Positions 1-10,848 of a stretch of 64,000 nucleotides of DNA are shown in pieces. The notes beneath the pieces are model-generated. The model saw only the letters and a program-made list of their open reading frames with translations, was not told the DNA's origin and made no database searches. Numbering within the stretch: the first letter of the stretch is position 1; each line of letters starts with the position of its first letter. Position numbers and translations under genes: made by a program. Where the stretch lies: contig VYZB01000214.1 in NCBI GenBank assembly GCA_013397455.1, forward strand, positions 865,205 through 929,204, written 5' to 3'. The DNA comes from Crotophaga sulcirostris (Eukaryota > Chordata > Aves > Cuculiformes > Crotophagidae).

Positions 1-3000
1 ATCAGGAGTCTCCTGTTCCTCAGAGCAGCCCCAGGAAGAAAACCTGACCCTTGGAACATGGTTGTGGGGTCCAGCTCTGCACAAGGTTGGATTTTCCTTC
101 AGTCACATGCCCTGTGATACCCAGATGTGTATAAAAAAATGACAACCTGGCTACCCCACCACAGCCTCGACAGAGGCTGTTGTTAACTTGGGAAACATTT
201 CACATCAGTTGGAAAATTCCAGCAAGATGTGGAGGCCAGAGGCCTCTCCTGCAGATGTTGGGACTCTGCTTGCCAGGAACCAGATCTTGGCCTGAGTTTG
301 TTACAAAAAAAGAATGAAAATTATCCAGCTGTCCTCAGTGGAGATTTTCATCCCTTTTCCCCTTTAATGAAAGAAACAATAACTCCATGAAAGGCTCAAG
401 CAGAACTTATGTAGGCCCAGGGGAAATTTATCCTACTCAGAGGTGTAGATACCAATTAATTCTCACTTAAATCCTATTTTGAGTGGTACTTATGGGTGTA
501 AATCTTTCTGCTGGTGTTCATACAGAGGTGAATTTTCAACCTAGTTGTAGCCCTGAAGGGCAAAAGCCAAACTGCCCCTTCTTTCATAGCTCCCAAGAAC
601 ACACTACAGGCAATGCCACATTTTCTAGCCTCCCTGGGCTCTGAGTAGGCTATGGCACTGAGTCACGGGCTGGAAGAGTGCTTGGGAGAAGCGTTTATCA
701 ACTGTAATGACTCTCAGGACAACTCTTGGTTCGCAGGCTGCATTCCCAGCGGTGCCTCCCACCCTCTCCCAGCTCCTGAGCCAGCCTGTGGTGCCTCACA
801 TCCCACAGACACGCTGCTGGGATTTTAACAAGGGACTCCTAACACAGATTCCCCTTGAGCTTGTGCTAAATCTCCCATCCCAGAGGCTGGGGAGCTGGCT
901 GAGATGTGCTGAGGAGGAATGCGTGGATGGGCTCGTTTGCTTTTCTATCTAAACAAAATGCTTTCCCATAAACACGGAGGAGGAAACCCCACTTGGATGA
1001 ACCCCTTGGAAGAAGTGTATTCACTGGGAATGTTTATATGTTGCTTCTGAAATCTAAACTAAGTCAAACTGAGGCTTCGAGCAGAAACTGCCCAGCCTGT
1101 GACCAGTGTTGGGACTCTGTGCTGTGCAGCATCAGTGCAGCTGGGGCTGAGCCCTGCACCCAGCACAGGGTGCAGCAGAGCAGACCCTGCCCTGGGAGCT
1201 GAGCTGGCATTTCCACAAACGAAGTTCCCCAGTTGCTTCTGCTGTGGCACAGACCTTGCTTGTGCTGGGAACAGCAATAACAGTGCCTGGAGGAGGAAAA
1301 AGCTTGCTCCTGCTTGCTTGTGTTTAGTGTTCAGGAGGGGTCATTATACAGTGTCTTCCTGGCAAGCACAGGGTAGCCAAGATCCCGTTGTCTTCTCCAT
1401 GGGAAAGCCAGGACCTTTGGGGAGCTTCAGGGTTTGCCTTGAATGGCCCTGTGTCCTGGCAAAGAAACCAAAGTGCCTGTGTCCCTGCCTCCTGTAGCCC
1501 CTGGGTACCCCATGGACACCGCTCGCATGGGTGATAGAAAGATGCTCTAATTTCCAAGCAGGACCAGGCACAAATCCACATGGAAGACCATGGGAAAAGA
1601 GCACATGAACCCACCCCACATGTCTGCAGTGCTGTTTGTGGTCTCAGAAGCAAACTGCAGGTGTACCTGTGCTTGCAATACACTGCAAGCTGTCACGGTG
1701 CCACTGCACAGTGCACTAATTGCCTGGTGCAGGGTTAATACATTTGCAACTGCTGCAGGAAGGCACTATCGGGTATTACTGCAAGCTCTTTGGAGCAGAG
1801 GTTGCCTTTTTTAGATGTTTAGGACTTAGGAGGACAAGATCTATTACAGGAAATATGGAGGCACATTTATATTCATTAACAACATCTAAAAATCCTCTCT
1901 GCCTAAGCAGGCAAAGTCAGTGCTGTGATGCAGAAGTGAGGACCACAGGACAGTAAGGGACATCTCCTACCATGAGGTTTGGTCCCTGTGTCATGCAGGG
2001 CTTGTGTCGTACAACCCCTGCAGCAGGAACAACGCAATCCCAACAGCTGGGTCCTGGTATGGCTTTGGGCTGTGGTGGGGCATGTGCTGTCACATCCAAA
2101 CACACATGCATGTTCTCCCGAGAGCACAACTGCTTACAAAAGCAACCACATTTGCAGTAACTGAACCAGCCACAAACAGTTCTGCATGTGGAGAAACACA
2201 AAGGGACAGCAGCTGCAAAAGGTGAGCAAGAAGAAAGTAAAGCGGCTATAGAAGCGCATAAGCTCCTCCACATCAAATCCTGATGGAGTGAGACATTATA
2301 ATCAACATTTCTTTTTTTTGCAAAGTTTATGTGTGACACCTTAGGGTGAAAGCGGGGTCCAATATAGGATTCACAGCACAATCCACGCAGGTGAGTTCAA
2401 ATGGTGGCAGCTAACACAGGTACACAGCAACGAGCAGCTCAGAAATAGAAATAAACTCATGTTGTTTAGCAATTCATCAGAGATTCGTGTAGGCACAAAA
2501 ATGAGAGATCTTCAAGGGGGGTTGAAGTAAAAAGCAATGTAGCTTCTTTGGTGTCTTGCTGTTAACTGCTATGAAATTACAGTTTTACACCATTCAGCTC
2601 TTTATTTCCTCTCTGGAGGTGCTGCCACATGGAAGCAAAGCCGATCAGCAGGCTCTTCTGAGCCTGTGAATTAAAATCTACTCTCTGATTAAAGCACTAC
2701 TGCACTTTGCTCCCCCTCTGTCTCGGTCTCTGGTCACATTGATGCTGTGCCAAATAAAAACATGCACTCATCTTCCATAAAAAATTGCATCTCCTCTTCA
2801 GACCTGCATCATGTTACTGGTGAGCAGTTCCCAACTTCCATCATGTAAAGTGAAATGATTAAAAGTGAATTGCTGGAATTCCCTTCGTCTCCATCAGAGA
2901 CGAGTCTTGGTCATTTGGAAAATAAGTAATGAACATCATTTGTTAATGTCACTGTTAAGTGACAAATTTTTTTATGCTTAACACGCCAGGCCTATTCTCT

Positions 3001-4024
3001 CTTCATTTCCACATTTGTTTTTGAACCTGCTAATTTAATTAAATCTCTACTGTTGAGGTGCCATTAAAGGTGACCAACCATGCAAGAGACCTGCTGTGGT
3101 ACACCAGATAATTAAAGTGAATGGAAAGCAGCCTGAAGGAGAGAGGAGCAGGGCCCTGTGCTGTACCAGGGCAACACCTGGGTTTATGGGGTTCTTCCTG
3201 TGCAGAAGGAGCTCTAGGATATTTTAACACATTGCACAGGGTATTCTGGTTCTCTCCTGGTCTTAGGGCAATGCTCTGAAAATGCACACTGGATGAATTT
3301 GGCCTTAAACACATCTTCTTGCAGCTTTTTTGTTTAATATGTATGATCATTAAGTGTCTCGCTATATGCTAAGGGCTTTTTATCTTCCCAGCCAAAGGAA
3401 AAACATCTGGAATGAACCAAAAATGTAAATGTATTATACCTTTTGCTTTGGGGATCCTCTCCGTGCAAAGGCAAGGAAAAGAGCTGGGAGGGAAGAGAAG
3501 GCAACAGTCATAGCCACTCAATGCTCTTTTCCTCTTCTCCTAACCAGGAACCTCAATTACCTGCAGCTTCAGGGCATGTTAGCAAAAATCAGAAAGCGCT
3601 GGGTGGGCTGCTAAACCAGCCTCAGCAGCCTCAGACATTTTATTCTTTGTCAAGAGGGAAGCGTTCACCTTGTAGACAACAACTATGGCTCCTCATAATC
3701 CACACCCAAAAGCTCTGATTTTGCCTTTCAGAAGGAATTTATTCCATGGCAAGACAGCACCACAGGTTGGGGCTGAGTGGAATTTCCTTTCAGAGTCCTG
3801 TGAGAGACTGTCAGGTCATGTCCATCCTCTGCCCCCCACTCCGACCAGGGCTGTGCCCCTTGAGCCACAGCCATGGGATGCTGCTGCTCTGGGTGTGATG
3901 TTCTGAGAGCGCTTTGGTGCTCACGCTTCCGCAGAGCACAGAGCAGCCTGTGCAGCAGCGCTTCGGAGGAGAGGAGATCCTGGAGCTCTGCCTTCAGTTC
4001 TGAAACTCTTGGCATAGGATGGGC
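1..4024. other. Non-coding stretch without recognised gene
   Basis: I see no repeat family or protein-coding exon here. The short open frames overlap on both strands, lack similarity to any family I know, and look like chance. A homeodomain-word-rich part at 2590-3120 is listed separately. The rest is mixed-composition unique sequence. Confidence 0.5.
2590..3120. promoter_or_regulatory. Candidate conserved non-coding element
   Basis: This stretch is repeat-free and dense in homeodomain-type words. It holds the palindrome ATTTAATTAAAT at 3033-3044 and a nuclear-receptor-like half site in AAAGGTGACC at 3066-3075. It also holds a perfect inverted repeat, TGTCACT and AGTGACA with a 4-nt spacer, at 2947-2964. 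Such word density is typical of vertebrate developmental enhancers, but also arises by chance in AT-rich DNA. No alignment was possible, so the call is an inference with soft boundaries. Confidence 0.25.
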
Positions 4025-4507
4025 ACAGAGCTGGTGGAGCAAGTCCAGAGGAGCCCACAAAGATAATCCAAGGTCTGAAGCACCTTCCACTCAAAGACAG
4101 GCTGAAAGAGATGGGCTTGTTCAACCTGGAGAAGAGAAGGCTCCAGGGAGACCTTAGAGCAGCCTCCCAGTCCTGAAAGGGGCTCCAGGAAAGCTGGGCA
4201 TAGACTTTTTAGCAAGGTCTGTTGTGACAGGACAAGGAACAATGGTTTTAAACTAAGGGAGGGGAGATTTAGACTGGATATAAGGAAGAAATTTTTTACA
4301 CTGAGGGTGGTGAGGCACTGGCACAGGTCGCCTGGGGAGGCAGTGGAGGTCCCATTCCTGGAAACGTTCAAGGCCAGGTTGGAGGGGCTTTGAGCAACCT
4401 GATTGAGTTCAAGATTTCCCAGGTCCTGCGTGGGGGTTGGAGTGGATGACCTGTAAAGGTCCCTTCCAACTGAATGCATTCTATGATTCTGTTCTGAGAT
4501 TCTATGC
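4025..4507 (+). mobile_element. CR1 LINE, 5'-truncated copy (ungrouped)
   Basis: This is the last ~480 bp of a CR1 element in forward orientation. It starts inside the ORF2 C-terminal coding part, with the landmark 'cctggagaagagaaggct' near 4125-4142, and runs through the 3' UTR to the tail. The tail is degenerate: ATTCTATGATTCT, a short interruption, then a further ATTCTATG at about 4499-4507. Many substitutions and small indels break the reading frame, so this copy is old. Its antisense strand carries a long open frame (3994-4746) that is only a shadow of the element. Confidence 0.93.
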
Positions 4508-5118
4508 TTTTGCACTGTCCTCCCTTCAAGCACGCCCATGGGCAATGTTACTGCAAGGTCTGCTGGGAGAAGCGAGATGGCTGGAGGTTCCTCGCCTGGT
4601 GCAACGTCCCTCAGAGGAGAATGGTGACACATATGTGGGCAGCATGCAGCCTCCTCCTTGGTGAGCACTGTCCCAGGAGGACACTCACAACTGCCTGGCT
4701 TTCCCGATCCTTGACAAAATTGCTTTTCTGGGCAAAAAAATCTCATCCAAATGAACTGTTAGTAGAGATATGGGGTTTGTGCTGCTCTGAGGCAAGATTA
4801 CACAGGGAAAAATGAAAATTATCACATATTGTCTGACAAAAATACTGTTCTCCAGAGTCCAATGTGGAGCCGACAGACGGTACTTGCTTTCTTCACAGCC
4901 TACGTTCAGTAGCTGCTTCATTGCTTCTTGTAAGAAGCTGCTGAAAGCCAAGTCTTGGCTCCTGCTGAGCAGAAAGCCAGACCACCTCCTGCAGCCCTTC
5001 CATGGCTGTGAGTGTGTGCTGGCTGCTGAAGCCAACACAGTTTACCCAGCTATAAAACTCTCCTGTCTTCCTGTGAGCAGTCATGTCCCAATCCCAAAGC
5101 AGAGGAGCCCTAGTGCTG
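4508..5118. other. Unique spacer between CR1 copies
   Basis: Nothing recognised. The open frames here are short, overlap on both strands and look like chance. Confidence 0.5.
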
Positions 5119-5403
5119 CCATCACAGCATCACAGTATCACAGTATCACAAGGTTGGAAAGGACCTCTGAGATCATCGAGTCCAACCTATAACCCAACAC
5201 CAACACCAACCCATCATCTAAACCATGGCACTGAGTGCCTCAGCCAATCTCCTCTTAAACACCTCCAGGATTGGCGACTCCACCACCTCCCTGGGCTGCG
5301 CATTCCAATGGCCAATCACCCTTTCAGGGAAGAACTTTTTCCTAACATCAAACTTAAACTTTCCCTGATGAAGCTTGAGTCCATGTCCTCTTGTTCTGTC
5401 ACT
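5119..5403 (-). mobile_element. CR1 LINE, group 1 (TGATACTG tail), truncated
   Basis: Reverse-oriented CR1. Its 3' tail lies at the left end as several octamers, read on this strand as TCACAGTA or close variants. The 3' UTR follows, then the ORF2 C-terminus. The frame is open on the minus strand from 5403 down to a stop at about 5218. It reads [13 protein letters not shown] near its start and ends LSAMV. The copy is cut off at the sequence AGTGACAGAAC of the element; two other copies in this window stop within about 13 bp of the same point (20121 and 42481). Low divergence from the other group 1 copies suggests a recent insertion. Confidence 0.95.
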
Positions 5404-6440
5404 AAACGAGCCATGCTCATTTGCAGATGAAGTTGGGATGTCCAAGGTGGTTTCCCTATTGCTGACAGTCTGGAGATGCCCTGACTTATGTGATGCACTC
5501 AAGGCAGTGTTTCCTCAGCAGTGTCCCTGCATGCTTGGGCAAGAGGTGGGGAAGGATGGTTGTGAGCTCAGGTGGTGAGACACCAGCCTGAAGGATCCTC
5601 CAGCACAGAGCATGGCCTGGGCACTCCAGCAAGGCTGTGGAGTGTCAGTGCCTGGTTTTGCAAAGACAAGCAAAGTAGGAGACCCCATGCATGTACCATG
5701 GACAAAGAAAACAGGTCATCCTCCTGCCCAGCAGAAAGGAGTGTAGCTGTGCTGATGTCAGGGCAATGCACCCTCTTTGCACCAGGGCTGGATTTGTCCA
5801 GGTTTTTCTCAGGAAGAGGGATCCAAAATGCAAATATAAATAGATACTTTAAAAAGCCCTGGAATATATACACGCTCCAGCAGGAATGTGGGGAGCAGCT
5901 GCTGTTTTTCTCCTTGGCCCTCTGCTGAATGCACACAGGCACATTTTGTTGGTTGTAAATGTTTAGAGAAAATAGTTGCAATTAGGCTGTTTGAGGACCA
6001 TGCTATAACAGCTATGCACTTGTATGAGAACCATGGCAGTGACGAGCTGCACATGACAGCCCAGGGTATCCATATCTTTATCCTGAAGCATGCTAGGCAC
6101 AGCTCCTTTGCTCTAACATACTGCTATACAGTATAGCTTACAAAAAGCAAATAGAGAAAGTAATTGAAATTATTGCTTTTACCTCTAACGAGACTATTCC
6201 TAAGTTTCTTAAGAATTCAGTGATCCTCCCACAGAGCTCGTCCAGCATCAGGAGAAAAGTCTGCTGGCCCCACTGGCATCAGCCTTAGCCCTTATACTGA
6301 TCCATGGTTGATTTTCTTTCACCAGATTTCTCTTAGTAGTTGGAAGAAAGCTGAGGTGGGATTAAAGCAAAGTCTCCGGGTCCAAGCATCCTTGGATGCT
6401 GCTACGAACTCCCTCTCCTCTTTCCCCATTCAAGAATTCG
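5404..6440. other. Unique spacer
   Basis: This lies between two group 1 CR1 copies arranged head to head. No gene or repeat is recognised. A short AT-rich part lies at about 6120-6220. Confidence 0.5.
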
Positions 6441-6980
6441 GCACTGGTCAGGCCACACCTTGAGTCCTGTGTGCAGTTCTGGGCCCCTCTAAGAAGGATG
6501 TCAAGATCCTGGAGTGTGTGCAGAGGAGAGCAACGAAGATGGTGAAGGGTTTGGAGCACAAACCCTGTGAGGAGCGACTGAGGGAGCTGGGGCTGTTTAG
6601 CCTGGAGAAGAGGAGGCTCAGGGGAGACCTTATTGCTCTCTACAACTGCCTAAAAGGAGGTTGTAGTCAGGCAGGGGTTGGTCTCTTCTCTCAGGTTACC
6701 AGTGACAGAACTAGAGGACATGGACTCAAGCTTCGTCAGGAGAGGTTTAGGCTTGATATTAGGAAAAAGTTCTTCCCTGAAAGGGTGATTGGCCATTGGA
6801 ATGCGTTGGCCAGGGAGGTGGTGGAGTCACTGTCACTGGAGGTGTTTAAGAGGAGATTGGCTGAGGCACTCAGTGCCAGGGTTTAGATGCTGGGTTGGTG
6901 TTGGTGTTGGGTTCTAGGTTGGACTCGACGATCTCAGAGGTCCTTTCCAACCTTGTAATACTGTGATACTGTGATACTGT
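6441..6980 (+). mobile_element. CR1 LINE, group 1 (TGATACTG tail)
   Basis: About 540 bp of CR1 3' end. The 5' edge falls in the ORF2 part that reads as a sharing-chromatid-like landmark 'ggccacacc' at 6451-6459. Then come 'cctggagaagaggaggct' at about 6601-6618, the ORF2 stop at 6884-6886, a 3' UTR, and a tail of three TGATACTG-type octamers ending near 6980. Compared with the copy at 36071, about 4 nt are missing near 6489. This throws the first part out of frame, while the rest is open. It is the best reference copy for group 1 in the window. Confidence 0.97.
6500..6886 (+). pseudogene. CR1 ORF2 C-terminal fragment
   Basis: This open frame is the end of the CR1 ORF2 polyprotein (endonuclease plus reverse transcriptase). 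Only the region downstream of the catalytic reverse transcriptase core is present; the catalytic motifs are absent. Conserved blocks are visible: [47 protein letters not shown] and EVFKRRL, then a stop at 6884-6886. The frame has no intact start, promoter or upstream ORF. It is not a cellular gene, although automated pipelines often call such pieces reverse transcriptase-like genes. Confidence 0.93.
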
Positions 6981-7479
6981 AATTACCAGACAGCTCAGGA
7001 TAATGTAGCAACTTAAGCCAGGGAGATAGGGAGGAGGGAAAGAAAGTCAATGGGCTGATCTCCATAAGGGTGATGGAGAAAGGCAGGCGCATCTTTACCC
7101 CTGTCTTCAACTCCCGTCTCCCCACATTGACTTGTGTACCTCACTAAGTCATCTAACACGCCTGAAGCTAGGTGAGATCATCCCATCCAATGAGCTGAGA
7201 GGCAGGTGAAGGTTAGAATTTTGGACAAATAGATAGGAAAAGAGAGAAGCAAGAGGAAAGAGGAAAAAAAAAAAGCCACCAAGAGCTGTTTCAGAGCCTG
7301 GTGGAAAACTTTCCTTTGCCCCCGAGCAGCTCTCTGTCCTCCCACACAGAGGAGTAGAAGGCACTCCAACCCTTTTGGCAAAGGGTCTCCACAAAGCGCT
7401 TTGCTCATCTCTCATCCCAGCCTGGGCTGGAGCTCTCCTCCAGCTGGGACAAAGTCAGGCAAGGCAGAAAACAACCGTG

Positions 7480-8165
7480 TCCTAATTGCAAGTGGCATCT
7501 CCTGCTGTGGGTGGTCTCCGGCATGATGATTGTCTGGGAGCCCTGCTGCACGGCGGGCAGCAGCGCGGAGGGGCGGCGTGTCCCTGCCCATGGCTTTCGT
7601 CCTGCTGCTGGGTAATAAGGGCTTTAATGCGGGCAGGGACGCACCGGGCTGTGCAGCAATCAGCCGGGAGCTGGCGGCCATGGTCATCATTAAAGGTCCA
7701 CAACTGGCTCCTGGAGAACAAAACACCCGTCTCTCCCACCAGCCCTCCCAGTGCAGTTTTGGTGCTGGGCCAGGGCATTGCGATTGTTGTTTTAATGGAG
7801 GCTGATTCAAAACAAGCTCTCAGACAGTAATGAGGTTTGTTCAGATTGCCTAGGACTCCATTTGTTCTCCTCTCAATTAACGATTTCAGAGGAAGAATGC
7901 AAATTATTTCCCAAATTGGGGGATGAGGAAGGGGTGGGGATGGAGATGGGGTTGGGAGAGGGTGACTGGTTCATCAAAGGGAAGGATGAACCTCCAGCTC
8001 TGTGCATCCAACCCAGATTTGCCTCTTGGACAGTAAAACAGGTTAATGTCGACAAATGAGTTCATAATTAATAACCTTTAACTGTGTGTCATTAGCGAGG
8101 AAGGTTACGGCAAATTCTCACCCCTCCACCCCACATTACAGCGCTGTTCATCGGTCATTAACTGT
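7480..8165. promoter_or_regulatory. Candidate enhancer or conserved element with CpG-dense patch
   Basis: A CpG-dense patch lies at about 7546-7690, unusual for the surrounding DNA. It is followed by homeodomain and HMG-box style words such as ATTGTTGTTTTAATGG near 7780-7800. A perfect POU octamer, ATGCAAAT, is at 7897-7904. AT-rich words (CATAATTAATAACC, TCATTAGC) lie near 8060-8097. A G-run-rich segment at 7931-7962 could form a quadruplex. No transposon interrupts this. The combination resembles vertebrate developmental regulatory DNA. An unannotated CpG-rich first exon is an alternative, but I see no convincing splice-bounded frame. Confidence 0.35.
7931..7962 (+). other. Potential G-quadruplex
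   Basis: Five G-tracts of three or more bases lie within 32 bp, at 7931-7934, 7936-7939, 7948-7951, 7954-7956 and 7960-7962. The loops are 1 to 8 nt, which is sufficient for an intramolecular quadruplex by the usual G3 pattern with relaxed loop lengths. Confidence 0.5.
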
Positions 8166-9128
8166 GATCACTGAGTGCTGGTCCTTGGGTCATAGCTCTC
8201 TTGCAACCTCTGCATTGGCAAAGGGGGAGGCAGAAAGCTGCCCTGGCGGGGACTATTAGGTGACTTTTCATGGCACTGTGTTGCCGTGGATGTGTCATCA
8301 GAGAGCCTGACTTGTCCTGATAGAGAAGTGGGACACGGGAAAAAAATTTCTGTGGTTAAATAGGGTCTGCAATGCACCAAGGTTGAGTTTCTCCTGATGG
8401 CTTTCATCCTGAGCATCAATTTGTGCATTCCCACCACGGACACCTCCTCGCATCCGTGTGATGATTCACCCACTGTCCTCTGTGTACCATGTCTGGGCAA
8501 CAGCATACGGCCACTTCTCACTCCTTCAGTGTTCCTGAGAGCCCAGGTTCTACTTACAGGTTTCCCATAAGTTAACCCATGCAAAGGCAGGCCCCACTGT
8601 CTGCTGGCCACACTTTGTTCTCATGTTCTGTAACATTTTACCTCTTTTATTGATAGCTTTGCTGTGACAAAACTTGTCCCCCTTTTCCTGTTTCCAATCA
8701 GTTCAGGTTCCTTCTCCCAGTCCCCCATCCACTCCCTGCTGACTGAGCCAAGAGACCTCAAGAAATCCATGGGACCTGGGGCAGGAGGCTGGATGCTCTG
8801 GCACGTCTGTCCTCACAGACAGAAACACTTCAGAGCTTTTACATTTAAGTGAAAGGCATTTTTGGGCCAAGACTGTCTGAGCAGAGAGATTGAGGATCAC
8901 GGATTGAATTTGGGTCCCCAAATTTTCCTTTGCCCTGAACTGAGTGTGCAGGTTACAATAGCACACAAGGCTGTAGAGTGCAGGGCTGGGATGGCAGGGT
9001 AATGCCACGTGAAACTGGGAGATGAGTGGGGCCCAGAAAATAAAGTAGTATTGAAAAGAAAGAATAAGGAGCCCTGTTTGCTCTGGCTGAAAGATAAAGA
9101 AGTGTAAATGAATGTCAATTCGTTCAGT

Positions 9129-9404
9129 TCATAGAAACATAGAAAAATGGAATGGTTTGGGTTGGAAGGAACCTCAAAGCCCATCTATGGTCAGGGACAC
9201 CTCCCACTGGATCAGGGGGCTCAAACCCCCATCCAGCCTGGCCTTCAACTCCTCCAGGGATGGGGCAGCCACCACTGCTCTGGGCAACCTGGGCCAGGGC
9301 CTCCCCACCCTCACAGGAAAACATTTTTTCCCAAGATCTCATCTCAATCTCCCTTCCTTCAGCTCAAAACTGTTCCCCTTGTCCTATCTCTGCAGTGCCT
9401 GATA
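9129..9404 (-). mobile_element. CR1 LINE, group 2, truncated
   Basis: Reverse-oriented CR1 3' end of about 276 bp. The degenerate octamer tail is at the left (catagaaacatagaa), followed by 'ggtttgggttggaagga' and the 3' UTR landmark 'cacctcccactggatcag'. The coding part carries the group 2 diagnostic in-frame TGA, seen here as TCA at 9339-9341. The frame is otherwise readable across the stop, which suggests that the stop was inherited from the source element. Confidence 0.95.
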
Positions 9405-10345
9405 ACGAGTTCTTAAAACTAATCCTTTTTGAAAGAAAAATAACAGCTTTGGATTTTTTAAGTCTGTGCTCCATTCTTTCCTTCAGAAACATTCTCTGCA
9501 CTCTGCACTCTGTGCTTGATGGTCAGCTGCTAATTGGGCAAATGCTTTTTAGTTTTTTCCCCAAAAATGAAAGCTCAGTTCTCCTGGATAATTTAACTTC
9601 TTATAAAATATTAAGAATTGAGACCTAATGGAAAAAAAAAACCCTAAAATAAATATTTTATGGCTCTGAAAATCTCCCCAACTCCAGCATGGAAAGCTTA
9701 TAAGATACCACTGTGTTTCTTTAGGGGGGGAAAGAAAAAAAAAAAAAGAAGAAAGAAAGTTTACTGCTTGGAAAAACCTATAACTAATTTATTTATGCCC
9801 CTGGTTGCCAGAGGCAACAGATTGTGATGAGGAAAGGGTGTAAGTGTTTTTGGCAGTTGTTAGGAGAAAAGTAGAAAAAACAAACTTTGTCTCCTTAAAA
9901 ATCTCCAATGCTGATCTGTGTTTACTGACCCTTTTGGCTTCCCAAGCCACTTCTGAAAATCCAGATCCTGTTAAAACCCAGCCTGCATCAATAAGATGCT
10001 TCAAGGGGCTCAAGCTCTTTGTAGGAGAAAGCTGAGCATGGTCACGGGCCAGTAGAGGAGCTGCGTGCACGGGGCAGAGCATCAGTGGAAAATCACTGAG
10101 TTACCTGCTGGTGACATCTGTGTGTCCCTACTGGGGACAGGGAGTGAAGGGCACAGCCACTGCCCTGAGCTCCCCAGTGAAATGTCTACAGCTCAGTGGC
10201 GAATCCTCCCATGTGCTTTTGAACATAAAGATTTAAGGATGTTTTCCTGCTTGAACGGGTTAGGGCTTCCATGGGTTTACCACCAGATTTAAAAAATGTG
10301 GAAAATGCAGTCTTTGTGGAAAATCCTCTTCCTGCACTACTTCTT
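9405..10345. other. Unique spacer with A-rich tract
   Basis: No gene or transposon recognised. It is AT-rich from about 9580 to 9800 and includes the G7/poly-A tract at 9724-9759. Confidence 0.5.
9724..9759 (+). repeat. G7 then A-rich low-complexity tract
   Basis: Seven Gs are followed by an A-rich run broken by single Gs (GAAGAAAGAAAG). This is simple sequence. It is not attached to a recognisable retroposed body. Confidence 0.85.
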
Positions 10346-10848
10346 TCAGTTCTCGAGTCCTCAATACAGAAAGGACATTGTTCTGTTGGAGGTAGTCCAG
10401 AGGAGGCCATGGAGATGATCCAAGGGCTGGAGCACCTCCTGTACGAGGACAGGCTGAGAGAGTTGGGGTTGTTCAGCCTGGAGAAGAGAAGGCTTCAGGG
10501 AGACCTTAGAGCAGCCTCCAGTACTGAAAGGGGCTGCAGGAAAGCTGGGGAGGGGCTCTTGGTCAGGGAGTGCAGGGACAGGATAAGGGGGAAGGGTTTT
10601 CAGTTGAAAGAGGGGAGATTGAGATGAGATCTTGGTAAGAAATGTTTTGCTGTGAGGGTGGGGAGGCCCTGGCCCAGGTTTCCCAGAGCAGTGGTGGCTG
10701 CCCCATCCCTGGAGGCGTTCAAGGCCAGGCTGGATGAGGCTTTGGATCACCCTGATCCAGTGGGAGGTGTCCCTGCCCATGGCAGGGGGTTGGAAGTGGG
10801 TGGGCTTTGAGGACCCTTACAACCCAAACCATTCCGTGATTCTATGGT
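10346..10848 (+). mobile_element. CR1 LINE, group 2
   Basis: Forward CR1 3' end of about 500 bp. It begins at the ORF2 landmark 'gagtcctcaatacag' and contains 'cctggagaagagaaggct' near 10480. The tail ends in a degenerate ATTCCGTGATTCTATG near 10848. The coding frame stops at the group-diagnostic TGA (10625-10627). Beyond it the same frame continues open, which points to a shared ancestral nonsense codon rather than a private mutation. It lies head to head with the copy at 9129-9404. Confidence 0.96.

Larger units (their letters stand above)
6981..9128. other. Repeat-free stretch with candidate regulatory core
   Basis: This ~2.1 kb interval contains no recognised transposon. An A11 run lies at 7264-7274. 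The centre (7480-8165) is described separately. From about 8166 to 9128 I see only unique sequence with chance open frames. Confidence 0.5.

Noticed and set aside
3994..4746. 250-codon open frame on the minus strand
   Set aside because: Antisense to the CR1 at 4025-4507, with a chance extension.
6950..6980. TGATACTG repeats as a microsatellite or CRISPR-like array
   Set aside because: The octamers occur only as the 3' tail of CR1 copies and number one to four, with no spacers.
7412..7810. 132-codon minus-strand frame over the CpG-dense patch as a real first exon
   Set aside because: Proline- and alanine-rich translation without a recognisable domain. The frame is explained by GC-rich composition, and competing frames are open on the other strand.
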